The position numbers were made by a program, and so were the translations under genes. From positions 1 through 11,305 of the forward strand of contig BBFD01000129.1 of assembly GCA_001313065.1 (NCBI GenBank): a stretch of 11,305 nucleotides of DNA. The letters are read 5' to 3'. Position 1 is the stretch's first letter. Every line of letters begins with the position of its first letter. Shown here piece after piece: positions 1 through 7,619 of the stretch. The notes under the pieces were generated by a model. That model was given only the letters and a program-made list of their open reading frames with translations, was not told where the DNA came from and did no database searches. This DNA is from Silvimonas sp. JCM 19000. GTDB lineage: Bacteria; Pseudomonadota; Gammaproteobacteria; Burkholderiales; Chitinibacteraceae.

Positions 1-909
1 CTGCTGCTGGCCAGCGTGCCTGCGTTTGGCGTGGGCGTGGCCGAAGACTTGTGCAAGCGTATGCGACCGGCCTGGCGCATGCTCGGCATCATGCTGGCGG
101 CGGCGCTGGCCATCTGGTTGCTGGATGCGCAACTAACGCGGCTGGGCATCACGCGGCTGGATACGCTGATGGAGATCAACGCGCTGGCCGCGCTGGTTAC
201 TGTGGTGGCGGTGGCCGGTGTATCCAATGCGGTCAATATCATCGACGGTTACAACGGCCTGGCTGCAGGCGTGGCTTGCCTGATCTGCGCCGGGCTGGCT
301 TATGTCAGCTGGCGGGTGGGTGACGCGCTGGTGTTGTATGCCAGCGTGGCCTTGCTGGCCGCAGTGCTGGGATTTATGTACTGGAATTTTCCGCGCGGCG
401 CGATTTTTCTGGGGGACGGCGGCGCCTATTTTATCGGCTTTATGCTGGCCGAACTGGCGGTGCTGCTGCTGGCGCGCAATCCACGCGTCTCGGTGTGGTA
501 TCCGCTGGTGCTGTGCGCTTATCCGGTAGTGGAAACGTTGTTCTCGGTTTATCGCAAAAAAAAGTTTGTGCGTGGCATGTCGCCGGGGCAGCCCGATGGC
601 GCGCACATGCATATGCTGATCTACAAGCGTTTGCTGCGGCAGCACGCGCATGCGCACGCTGTCGATATCAAAACCCAGCGCAATGCGCGCACTTCAATTT
701 ATCTATGGGGCTTGGCGGCCAGCGCCAGTTTGCCGGCGATGTTGTTCTGGGATGTTGATGAGGTACTACGGGTTTTGTTTGCCGCGTTCTGCCTGTTTTA
801 TGTCTGGCTGTATCGTGCCATCGTGCGCTTTCATCGGCCGGGCTGGCTGATGTTGCCCGCGCGGCCCAGCGATAGCGCACTACCGCCACCAGAAGAACAT
901 CTGCGCTAA
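1..909 (+). CDS. Sugar-1-phosphate transferase to undecaprenyl phosphate, MraY/WecA superfamily (glycosyltransferase family 4), 5'-truncated by the window edge
   Basis: The frame is open from base 1, so the start lies outside the window; the family is usually about 350-370 residues and about 300 are present. The protein is a polytopic inner-membrane enzyme expected to move a sugar-1-phosphate from a UDP-sugar onto undecaprenyl phosphate, starting a lipopolysaccharide, capsule or exopolysaccharide unit. Visible motifs in order: an AEDL segment (about 40-51), corresponding to the acidic cytoplasmic motif after a helix; NAVNIIDGYNGLA (226-264), the NxxNxxDGxxGLA signature; FLGDGGAYFIGF (from 406); and the HMH of the last cytoplasmic loop (604-612) followed by YKRLLR. 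Hydrophobic helices alternate between the motifs, and the C-terminus is a short Pro-rich tail. The gene reads through without a frameshift, although it holds an A8 run at 555-562 encoding three lysines. Its stop overlaps that of the convergent LysR gene by two bases. The substrate sugar cannot be read from the sequence; a WbpL-like or WecA-like role is equally possible. Confidence 0.88.
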   Translation: MLLASVPAFGVGVAEDLCKRMRPAWRMLGIMLAAALAIWLLDAQLTRLGITRLDTLMEINALAALVTVVAVAGVSNAVNIIDGYNGLAAGVACLICAGLAYVSWRVGDALVLYASVALLAAVLGFMYWNFPRGAIFLGDGGAYFIGFMLAELAVLLLARNPRVSVWYPLVLCAYPVVETLFSVYRKKKFVRGMSPGQPDGAHMHMLIYKRLLRQHAHAHAVDIKTQRNARTSIYLWGLAASASLPAMLFWDVDEVLRVLFAAFCLFYVWLYRAIVRFHRPGWLMLPARPSDSALPPPEEHLR

Positions 910-1787
910 CGCTGTTGTTCCAGCCAGTGACAAAAAAACGCGCCTATGGCAGGCTCATCCATCAGCAGGCGCGGTACCACCCAGCAATAGCCGCGCACGG
1001 TGGCCAACGGCCCGGGTAGCGGCGCGACCAGACGCCCGGCATCGATTTCGGCCTGCATCATGGCAGGGGGCCCAGCGTCACCCCGAGCCTTCCATCGCGG
1101 CTTGCAGCGTCAGATAAAAAAAATGATCGAATTGCTGGGTGGCGGCCGGTTTCAGATCAGGCATGCCCGCCAGCGTCAGCCAGCGCTGCCAGGCGGTGGG
1201 ACGGGTGTCCGCGTAGAGCAGGGTATGCGCCGCCAGGTCGGCGGGGCGCGCCAATGGCAATTGCGCCAGCAAGCGGGGGCTGCACAGCGGCAGTTCGGTT
1301 TCTTGTAGAAACGGCTTGGCGACGTAACCCGGCCAATCGGCCGGGCCACGGCGAATGGCGACATCAAACGGCGTTTCGACGCGGCCGATATCCCGATCAG
1401 AAGTCATTAAACGCAATTCGACATCCGGATGGCGCGCGCGAAAATCCTTGAGTCGCGGCATCAACCAATGCATGGCCAGCGTCGCGTCGAGTTGATCACC
1501 AGGCGGCGTTGCTGGTCAGGCTGCAACAGCTCGGCGGTGGCGTTGGAGATAATATCCAGTCCATCCTGCACCTGCACCAGGTAGCGCCAACCCGCGTCTG
1601 TCAGACGAACGCGGCCACCGGCACGCTCAAACAGGCGCGCGCCGAGCCAGTCTTCCAGTTGTCTGATCTGCTTGCTCACAGCACCATGGGTGACGAACAT
1701 CTCATCGGCCGCGGCCGAAAAGCTTTCCAGCCTTGCGGCCGACTCGAATGCGCGCAGCGCGTTTAATGGGGGGAGGGTAAGCGGCAT
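906..1787 (-). CDS. LysR-family transcriptional regulator, GcvA-like (frame broken by about three missing bases)
   Basis: The start is the ATG at 1787, giving MPLTLPPLNALRAFESAARL, the usual beginning of GcvA-type LysR proteins. A winged helix-turn-helix follows (about residues 5-65, including FSAAADEMFVTHGAVSKQI and LGARLFERAGGRVRLT), then a periplasmic-binding-like effector domain to the end at LEQQR. The reading frame changes near 1483, where one base is missing so that VINS runs into DATLAMHWLMPRL. It changes again near 1088 (a G run one short on the coding strand) and near 1071 (a C run one short). Restoring three bases gives 294 residues, the normal family length. No Shine-Dalgarno is visible; instead a perfect dyad occupies the bases just upstream of the start. 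The gene is divergent from acnB, 191 bp away, so autoregulation and control of acnB are both possible. The effector is unknown. The C-terminus overlaps the convergent transferase gene. Confidence 0.9.
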
Positions 1788-1788
1788 G

Positions 1789-1807
1789 CTGTGAGTATAT
1801 CTCACAG
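1789..1807. promoter_or_regulatory. Perfect inverted repeat, probable LysR-type operator at the regulator's own start
   Basis: CTGTGAG-TATAT-CTCACAG is a perfect 7+7 dyad with a 5-base AT spacer, one base before the LysR start codon at 1787. Inside it, TGAGTATATCTCA fits the T-N11-A pattern with dyad symmetry that LysR-type regulators bind. TGTGA and TCACA are separated by seven bases, not the six of a CRP site. The position, where a ribosome-binding site would be, suggests autorepression of the lysR gene, and acnB starts 172 bp away. Binding is inferred. Confidence 0.5.
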
Positions 1808-1827
1808 TGTCTGTGGCGATTACTCGT

Positions 1828-1856
1828 TTGTAGGCGGATGGCGCACGCGGTATCCT
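1828..1856 (+). promoter_or_regulatory. Possible sigma-70 promoter of acnB
   Basis: TTGTAG at 1828-1833 and TATCCT at 1851-1856 are separated by 17 bases, about 120 bp before the acnB start. The -35 matches consensus at only three positions and the -10 at four, so this is a weak call based mainly on the spacing and on lying in the lysR/acnB divergent region. Confidence 0.2.
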
Positions 1857-1905
1857 GCCTGGCATCGCTCGAAGGGCTGGCTCTGTACACAGCAGGGATG
1901 CGCCG

Positions 1906-1922
1906 GATGCCGCGATGGCATC
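1906..1922 (+). other. Hairpin in the acnB leader
   Basis: GATGCC-GCGAT-GGCATC forms a perfect 6-bp stem with a 5-base loop, 57 bases before the acnB start. The bases also allow an alternative dyad, GCGATG-G-CATCGC (1912-1924). GGCATCGC occurs twice in the leader (1861-1868 and 1917-1924). No T-tract follows, so it is not a terminator. It could be an RNA structure or an operator; I cannot tell which. Confidence 0.3.
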
Positions 1923-1978
1923 GCGCTGGAACCCTGCACCGCGGGCGGCTTTAACCCATAAAACCAGAGGCATTCGCT

Positions 1979-4561
1979 ATGTTAGAAAGTTATCGCCAAC
2001 ACGTCGCCGAACGCGCGGCGCTGGGTATTCCGCCGCTGCCGCTCACCGCGCAGCAAACCGCAGCGTTGGTTGAGCTGCTGCAAAACCCGCCCGCTGGCGA
2101 AGAAAGTTTTCTGCTGGATCTGATCACCCACCGCGTGCCGCCGGGCGTGGACGATGCCGCCAAGGTCAAAGCCGCGTTTCTGGCGGCCGTGGCACAAGGC
2201 AAGGATTCCTGTGCGCTGATCAGCCGCGCCCATGCGGTTGAATTGCTGGCCACCATGTTGGGTGGCTTTAACATCAAGCCGATGATCGATCTGCTGGGCG
2301 ATGCTGAAGTCGGCGCCGTGGCGGCGGAAGGCCTGAAAAAAAACGCTGTTGATGTTTGACTATTTCCACGACGTCAAAGCGCTGGCCGATGCGGGCAATG
2401 CCAACGCCAAAGCGGTGCTGCAAAGCTGGGCCGATGCCGAGTGGTTTACCAGCCGCCCGGAAGTGCCGCAGTCGGTGACGCTGACCGTGTTTAAAGTCAC
2501 TGGCGAAACCAATACCGATGATTTGTCGCCGGCCCTGATGCCTGGTCGCGCCCGGATATTCCGCTGCACGCGCTGGCCATGCTGAAGAACACGCGCGATG
2601 GCATCACGCCGGAAGAAGACGGCAAACGCGGTCCGATCAAGTTTCTGCAAGACCTGGCCGCCAAAGGCCACGCCGTGGCGTATGTCGGCGATGTGGTGGG
2701 CACCGGCTCCAGCCGTAAATCGGCCACCAATAGCGTGCTGTGGTGGACCGGTGAAGACATTCCCTACGTGCCCAACAAGCGCTTTGGCGGCTACTGCCTG
2801 GGCGGCAAGATCGCGCCGATCTTCTTTAATACGCAAGAAGACTCGGGCGCATTGCCGATTGAAGTGGATGTGTCGCAACTGAATATGGGTGACGTGATCG
2901 AACTGCTGCCTACGCAGGTCAGATCAAGAAAAAAAACGGCGCGTGGTCTCTGAGTTCAAGGTCAAATCCGACGTGCTGTTTGATGAAGTGCGTGCCGGTG
3001 GCCGTATCAATCTGATTATTGGTCGCGGCCTGACCGCCAAGCGCGTGAAGCGCTGGGTCTGCCGGTCTCCACGCTGTTCCGTTTGCCGACCGCGCCGGTC
3101 ACTTCGACCAAAGGCTTTACCCAGGCACAGAAAATGGTCGGCCGCGCCGTTGGCTTGCCGGAAGGCAGGGCGTGCGTCCGGGCACTTATTGCGAACCGCG
3201 CATGACTTCGGTGGGCTCGCAAGACACCACCGGCCCGATGACGCGCGACGAGCTGAAAGATCTGGCTTGCCTGGGTTTCTCGGCTGATCTGGTGATGCAA
3301 TCGTTCTGCCACACCGCGGCTACCCGAAGCCGGTGGACGTTAAAACCCATCACGAGCTGCCGGAATTTATCCGCAATCGTGGCGGCGTTTCGCTGCGCCC
3401 GGGCGATGGCGTGATTCACTCGTGGCTGAACCGCATGCTGCTGCCCGACACCGTCGGCACCGGCGGCGATAGCCACACGCGCTTTCCGATTGGCATCTCG
3501 TTCCCGGCCGGTTCGGGCCTGGTGGCGTTTGGTGCTGCCACCGGCGTGATGCCGCTGGATATGCCGGAGTCGGTGCTGGTGCGCTTTAAAGGCGAACTGC
3601 AACCCGGTATTACTTTGCGCGACCTGGTGAATGCAATTCCGCTGTATGCGATCAAAGCCGGTTTGTTGACCGTGGCCAAAGCGGGCAAGAAGAACATCTT
3701 CTCTGGCCGCATCCTGGAAATCGAAGGCCTGCCCAAGCTGAAGGTTGAACAAGCGTTTGAGCTGACCGATGCCTCGGCCGAGCGTTCGGCGGCCGGTTGT
3801 TCGGTGCGTCTGGATAAAGAACCGATCATCGAGTATCTGAATTCCAATATCACCTTGCTCAAATCCATGATCGCCAACGGTTACGGCGATGCCAAAACAC
3901 TGGCACGCCGCGTGAACGCCATGGAAGCCTGGCTGGCCAACCCCAACCTGATCGAACCCGATGCCGACGCCGAATACGCTGCGGTGATCGAGATTGATCT
4001 GGCCGACGTTAAAGAGCCGATCCTGGCTTGCCCGAATGATCCGGATGATGTGAAGGTGCTGAGCGAAGTGGCGGGCACGCATATCGATGAAGTGTTTATC
4101 GGTTCTTGCATGACCAACATCGGTCACTTCCGCGCCGCCGGCAAATTGCTGGAAGGCAAGCGTGATATTCCGGTCAAGTTGTGGATTGCACCGCCGACCA
4201 AGATGGATGCGCAGCAGCTGACCGAGGAAGGCTATTACGGCACCTTCGGTACGGCCGGTGCGCGTACCGAAATGCCGGGCTGCTCGCTGTGCATGGGTAA
4301 CCAGGCGCAAGTGCGCGAAGGCGCCACGGTGGTTTCCACCTCGACCCGCAACTTCCCCAACCGTTTGGGCAAGAACACCAATGTGTTCCTTAGCTCGGCT
4401 GAGCTGGCGGCAATTGCTTCACGCCTGGGGCGTATTCCAACGGTGGCCGAATACATGGCGGATATTGGCGTGATCAATGAAAAGGCGCTGAGGTGTATCG
4501 CTATCTGAACTTCAATCAGATTGATAGCTACCAGGCCGAGGCGGATACCGTTACCGTTTAA
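1979..4561 (+). CDS. acnB: Aconitate hydratase B / 2-methylisocitrate dehydratase (frame broken by several indels)
   Basis: This cytoplasmic [4Fe-4S] enzyme of the TCA cycle interconverts citrate and isocitrate through cis-aconitate, and AcnB can also act in the methylcitrate pathway. ATG at 1979 is preceded by AGAGG at a good distance. Domains in order: N-terminal HEAT-like domain (about residues 1-160), the swivel domain (about 165-380, with [23 protein letters not shown] split over 2674-2745), then the catalytic domains. Cluster cysteines are visible in SCMTN (codon 4107-4109) and in [10 protein letters not shown] (4281-4283 and 4290-4292). The frame changes at A8 2336-2343 (one extra A) and at single missing G/C bases near 2534, 2910, 2943, 3041, 3166, 3320 and 4487. 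Beyond the last one the frame gives [14 protein letters not shown], the true AcnB C-terminus, ending at TAA 4559-4561. Correction gives 862 residues, against 865 in E. coli. This reads as one intact gene with sequence errors, not a pseudogene. The divergent lysR gene may control it. Confidence 0.95.
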
Positions 4562-4576
4562 GCCGGTTTGTTGCAC

Positions 4577-4615
4577 AAAAAAAACCCCGCGATATGCATG
4601 ATCGCGGGGTTTTTT
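4577..4615. terminator. Bidirectional rho-independent terminator between acnB and the convergent exported-protein gene
   Basis: An A8 run (4577-4584), a 9-bp perfect stem CCCCGCGAT / ATCGCGGGG (4585-4593 and 4601-4609) around a 7-base loop, and a T6 run (4610-4615). With U-tracts on both strands it can end acnB (stop at 4561) and the minus-strand gene that stops at 4637. Confidence 0.93.
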
Positions 4616-4636
4616 GTTTTGCGGCGGCGCTGGCGC

Positions 4637-5125
4637 TTATTTGCTGCTGGCCGGTGCCGATGCCGCGCTTGAAATACGGCTGTGCTGCAGCAGGGACATG
4701 CCGGCCTGGTTGGGAATAAAGGCCAGCAACTGACCCGAGGCGATCAGCGAATAGCCCGTCACTTCTGAAACCGCCTGCACCGCCGAACCCGCCACCACGC
4801 CGGTTTTGTGTATGACATCAGCCGATACGGCGATCACTGCCTTGCTGCCATCGGCGGCTTTGGTGATCGACACCTTGGCCAGATCGGTGCCGACCATCAG
4901 CACGCCAGTGACCACAAACGCGGCGCCGATCGCGCTGCCGACCGGGGCCGCGACACTGCCCTTCAAAGGGATGGCCTCGGTTGAAAGCAGCACGCCCGCC
5001 GCCATGGACATGCCGCCGCTCTGGACCGTCTGGGAGCCGTCCGAGGTGTCGGCGTGGGCGGCGAGGGTGGCGCTGGCAAATACAGCGGCGGTGATCAGGG
5101 TGGCAAGTGAGCGAGTGCGCAGCAT
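4637..5125 (-). CDS. Small exported protein of unknown function
   Basis: I do not recognise a named family. The start is the ATG at 5125, preceded on its strand by AAGGAAT at normal spacing; an upstream in-frame ATG at 5182 would only add a charged stretch before the signal peptide. The 162-residue product begins with a clear Sec signal peptide, MLRTRSLATLITAAVFASAT then LAAHA, with likely cleavage after residue 25. The mature part is rich in Ala, Ser, Val and Gly, with short hydrophobic stretches (AAFVVTGVLMVG, SLIASGQLLAFIP), one KITK-like basic turn and a Ser/Ala tail ending in SSK. There are no cysteines and no catalytic-looking motif. It lies downstream of the DUF2145 gene on the same strand, but a probable terminator in between argues for its own transcript. 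The frame is intact, unlike most neighbours. A periplasmic or membrane-associated location is inferred. Confidence 0.75.
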   Translation of the reverse strand: MLRTRSLATLITAAVFASATLAAHADTSDGSQTVQSGGMSMAAGVLLSTEAIPLKGSVAAPVGSAIGAAFVVTGVLMVGTDLAKVSITKAADGSKAVIAVSADVIHKTGVVAGSAVQAVSEVTGYSLIASGQLLAFIPNQAGMSLLQHSRISSAASAPASSK

Positions 5126-5163
5126 GGGGCTATTCCTTGTTGTTAGTGAGAGGCGTCGCTGGG

Positions 5164-5181
5164 TGCGTTGCCGTGAACGCA
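5164..5181 (-). other. Hairpin in the leader of the small exported-protein gene
   Basis: TGCGTT-GCCGTG-AACGCA on the plus strand is a perfect 6-bp stem with a 6-base loop, about 40 bases before the start at 5125. No T-run follows on the minus strand, so it is not a terminator. Its role is unknown. Confidence 0.25.
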
Positions 5182-5228
5182 TTTAGCCAGAGACAAGCTG
5201 CGGCGTGCGGCTCGGTCGTGGAGTATCG

Positions 5229-5266
5229 AAAAAAACGATGCTTGCGGATTGATATCCGGATGCTTC
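5229..5266 (-). terminator. Probable rho-independent terminator of the DUF2145 gene
   Basis: Directly after the DUF2145 stop codon (5269-5267), the minus strand has an imperfect 13-bp stem, GAAGCATCCGGAT / ATCCGCAAGCATC, with a TCAA-type 4-base loop and three mismatches. It is followed by a G and a T7 run (complement of 5229-5235). The stem is imperfect but the T-run and location fit an intrinsic terminator. Confidence 0.6.
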
Positions 5267-6099
5267 TTATTGTTGGTTCGCCATTTTGATCTGCGGCTTG
5301 CCCAGTTCTGGCGGCGGAATGCGGCGTTCCTGCTCGCCCGGATCCATGCGCTGCAGAAAGGCAACCACCGATTCGACCGTCACCGTATCGATCTGCCCGC
5401 CCATGCGCCGATCAAACGGATGGTCATCAAACGCCACATTGGCTTTGAACATGCGGCCGCCCAGGCGCTTGAGCGGGTTGATTTGCAAGGTGGTCGGGTT
5501 GTAGCCGTTCGCCTTGAGCCACGCCTGGGTGCTGCCGCGTTGCCCCAGCGCATCCGGCTTAATGCCTGGGCCAACACTTCCAGCACCCATTGATTGGAGT
5601 TCTGGTGCAGGGTGCTGAACGGATAGGCCACCACGCTGTAGCTGGCGCTGTGCAGGCGTTCCAGCGCGGCCGGGTCGTGCAGCAGCGCCCACAGTCGCGC
5701 CTGTGTGGCGTCGTCCGGGATGACCACCAGCGCGTCGTAGGCAAACATATCGTCGAGAAAGAAATTGCCCAGCCCCTCATGCCATAAGGCCGAGGTGGCG
5801 GCGCCGCAATCGTTGAGCAGATGGCTGACCTGCCACGGTTGGTCATCGGCCTCACGCGAGACAAAGGCAAAGTGCGAGTAATGCAGTTTGTACTCGCGCA
5901 AATCCTGACCGACCCGCGCCAGCAAGGCCACGCGCGGCGCCAGCTTGTCCAGCTTCTGCTGCAGGTTGTAGCCGGTCAGCAGCGCGGTGCGGACGGTGGT
6001 GGGCGCCAACGGTTTATCACTGCAGGTCTGACCCGCCAGCGCGGGTAGGCTGAGTGCGGTCAGCAACACAAAAGACAAACGGAAAAGCGAGCGGAGCAT
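5267..6099 (-). CDS. DUF2145 family exported protein (one frameshift)
   Basis: The start is the ATG at 6099, giving a Sec signal peptide (MLRSLFRLSFVLLTALSLP, cleavage after ALA at residue 22) and then GQTCSDKPLAP. The family pattern is clear: RVALLARVGQDL, YSHFAFVSR, VSHLLNDCG, LGNFFLDD, VAYPFSTLHQNSNQWVLE, INPLKRLG and ANVAFDDHPFDRR. One C is missing near 5557, where LAQALS should continue as PDALGQRGSTQAWLKANGY; correction gives 277 residues, normal for the family. The function of DUF2145 is not established. The spacing of a conserved His (YSH), Cys (NDCG) and the YQNSNQW-like block resembles permuted papain/NlpC-P60 proteins, but that is inference. It is divergent from the Rieske oxygenase across a 341-base region and is followed by a probable terminator and the small exported protein. 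Confidence 0.87.
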
Positions 6100-6268
6100 A
6101 GGGTGCCTTGCGGTGGGTGTTGCCAAGTGCGCGTCATCCTGACGCAGAACATCGGTGGCGGCAAGACGTGCATTCTGATGCTGCCTGGCGGATTGCCTGT
6201 ATGGCTGACTGCTTGCCTCGATGGCAGGGGTGGCGTGCGGTGTATACCGAGCGAACTTGCCGATGTCA

Positions 6269-6282
6269 TTGATTTGCGTCAA
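6269..6282. promoter_or_regulatory. FNR/Anr-like binding site
   Basis: TTGAT-TTGC-GTCAA matches the FNR consensus TTGAT-N4-ATCAA at nine of ten positions. Read on the minus strand it is TTGAC-GCAA-ATCAA, and its first six bases (TTGACG) also look like a -35 element for the DUF2145 direction. It is 158 bases before the oxygenase start and 169 before the DUF2145 start. A single near-consensus site can occur by chance. Confidence 0.3.
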
Positions 6283-6294
6283 AATCCGCCGTTC

Positions 6295-6319
6295 AAAGTG
6301 GCTCGACGTCACTTTTTTT
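6295..6319 (+). terminator. Terminator-like hairpin in the leader region of the Rieske gene
   Basis: AAAGTG / CACTTT (6295-6300 and 6310-6315) form a 6-bp stem around a 9-base loop, running into T7 (6313-6319). No plus-strand gene ends just upstream, so if real it would act as an attenuator or block read-through. The stem is short and AT-rich, so the call is weak. Confidence 0.25.
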
Positions 6320-6440
6320 GTTTTAAGCGGCGTCGAAAACTGTTTATCAACTTGATGGCTTGCCCACCCATCGCTGCGCCACGGCGACAGCAAAGTGGCA
6401 AGAGTCTTAGACCCTCTAGCCCAGGGGGTGTGGGATTAAC

Positions 6441-7547
6441 ATGACTAATCTGGCTACGGCTGCAAAATTGCAGCTGGATATGTCGACCCAATTGCCGGTG
6501 TCGGCTTATTTCGATCAAGACCTCTACCAGCGCGAGCTGGAAATCCTGTTTGAACGTGGTCCGCGCTACCTGGGTCATCAATTAATGGTGCCCGAGCCCG
6601 GCGATTATCACGTCCTGACCAATACCGCGAATGCGCGCTATCTCAAGCGCACGGCCGTGGGTGATGTCAAAGTGCTTTCCAATGTGTGCCGCCACCGTCA
6701 GGCGCTGATGCTGGAAGGGCGCGGTAAAGGCTCGCACACGGTGTGCCCGTTGCACCGCTGGACCTATAACGACCAGGGCCATTTGCTGGGCGCGCCGCAT
6801 TTTGACGGTAATCCCTGCCTGCATCTGCCCGAGACCGAACTGGTTAACTGGAATGGCATGCTGTTTGAAAAAAAACGGCCATGACATCGAAGCGGACCTG
6901 AAGGATCTGGCGTGGCCAAAGATCTCGATTTTTCCAATTATGTGTTTCATAGCGTCTCGGTTGACGAATATGAAGGCAACTGGAAAACCTTTATCGAGGT
7001 TTATCTGGAGGATTACCACGTCGAGCCGTTCCATCCCGGTCTGGGTCAATTTGTGACCTGTGATGATCTGAAATGGGAATTCGGCGACTGGTATTCGGTG
7101 CAGACCGTGGGTGTGAATAACGCTTTAGCCAAACCCGGCTCACGCACTTATAACGCCTGGCACGAGCAGGTATTGCGCTATAACGCCGGCAAGCAACCGC
7201 CGTATGGTGCGATCTGGCTCACTTACTATCCCAACGTGATGGTGGAGTGGTATCCGCACACCCTGGTGATCTCTACGCTGATTCCCACCGGCCCGCGTAG
7301 CTACAAGAACGTGGTCGAGTTTTATTATCCGGAAGACATTGCGTATTTCGAGCCTGAGTTTGTTGCGGCGGAACAGGCGGCGTATCTGGAAACCGCGGTG
7401 GAAGATAACGAAATCATCCGGCGTATGGAGCAAGGCCGTGAGGCTTTGTTTGCGGCAGGCCGCAATGAGGTCGGGCCGTATCAATCGCCTATGGAAGATG
7501 GCATGCGCCATTTTCATCAATTCTTGCGGCGCCATCTCGCAGTCTGA
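6441..7547 (+). CDS. Rieske-type aromatic ring-hydroxylating oxygenase, alpha-subunit family (two compensating indels)
   Basis: The protein is 368 residues after correction. The N-terminal Rieske [2Fe-2S] domain carries CRH at residues 83-85 and CPLH at 102-105 (C-x-H-x16-C-x2-H). The C-terminal SRPBCC catalytic domain has EDYHVEPFH (about 7008-7034), giving the H-x4-H mononuclear iron ligands, and a likely third ligand in the VEDNEI segment (about 7399-7416). A Glu sits three residues before the first iron His, as in the choline-monooxygenase/GbcA-like branch, rather than the Asp of naphthalene dioxygenase. The frame shifts at an A8 run (6868-6875, one extra A, FEKNGHDIEAD) and near 6921, where one base is missing (LAWPKDLDFSN). 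ATG at 6441 has only a weak G-rich ribosome site. Such enzymes oxidise aromatic or quaternary-amine substrates using electrons from a reductase. No beta subunit, ferredoxin or reductase gene is adjacent, so the partner and substrate are unknown. Confidence 0.88.
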
Positions 7548-7563
7548 GCCCGTCGACAAATGC

Positions 7564-7606
7564 AAAAAAGCCCGCGCCATCTGGATTGATGGGGCGGGCT
7601 TTTTTT
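7564..7606. terminator. Bidirectional rho-independent terminator
   Basis: The left arm AAAAAAGCCCGC-G-CCATC (7564-7581) pairs with GATGG-G-GCGGGCTTTTTT (7588 onward) with one G/G mismatch and a short loop. A-tract and T-tract flank the stem, so it can serve both the Rieske gene (stop 7547) and the minus-strand lipoprotein gene (stop 7620). Confidence 0.93.
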
Positions 7607-7619
7607 ATGCGCTGGTCAA

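Larger units (their letters stand above)
6100..6440. promoter_or_regulatory. Divergent control region between the DUF2145 gene and the Rieske oxygenase
   Basis: This 341-base stretch holds no convincing gene on either strand. It contains an FNR-like dyad (6269-6282) and a hairpin with a T-run (6295-6319). Further on, 6411-6427 holds CCCT..AGGG complementarity close to the oxygenase start, where a G-rich stretch (6423-6434) may serve as the ribosome-binding site. I could not assign confident -35/-10 pairs in either direction. Confidence 0.45.

Noticed and set aside
1791..1806. CRP binding site in the lysR/acnB region
   Set aside because: TGTGA and TCACA are separated by seven bases instead of six; the LysR T-N11-A reading fits better.
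3161..3320. Methylation-linked base-call errors at GGCC motifs
   Set aside because: Some missing bases fall in GGCC (3166, 3320, 11157), but several do not (2943, 3041, 4487), and many GGCC sites in the window are intact.
3186..4310. A 374-codon open frame on the minus strand opposite acnB
   Set aside because: It is antisense to an unmistakable AcnB coding region; its His/Arg/Gln-rich composition is typical of a GC-rich shadow frame and has no recognisable domain.
1979..4561. acnB as a decayed pseudogene
   Set aside because: All catalytic and cluster-ligand motifs are intact, there are no nonsense substitutions, only single-base run-length changes, and the same changes occur in dnaB.
6868..6875. 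Programmed frameshifting on A8 tracts
   Set aside because: The affected runs occur in many unrelated genes, and the equally common G/C losses have no slippery sequence or stimulatory structure.
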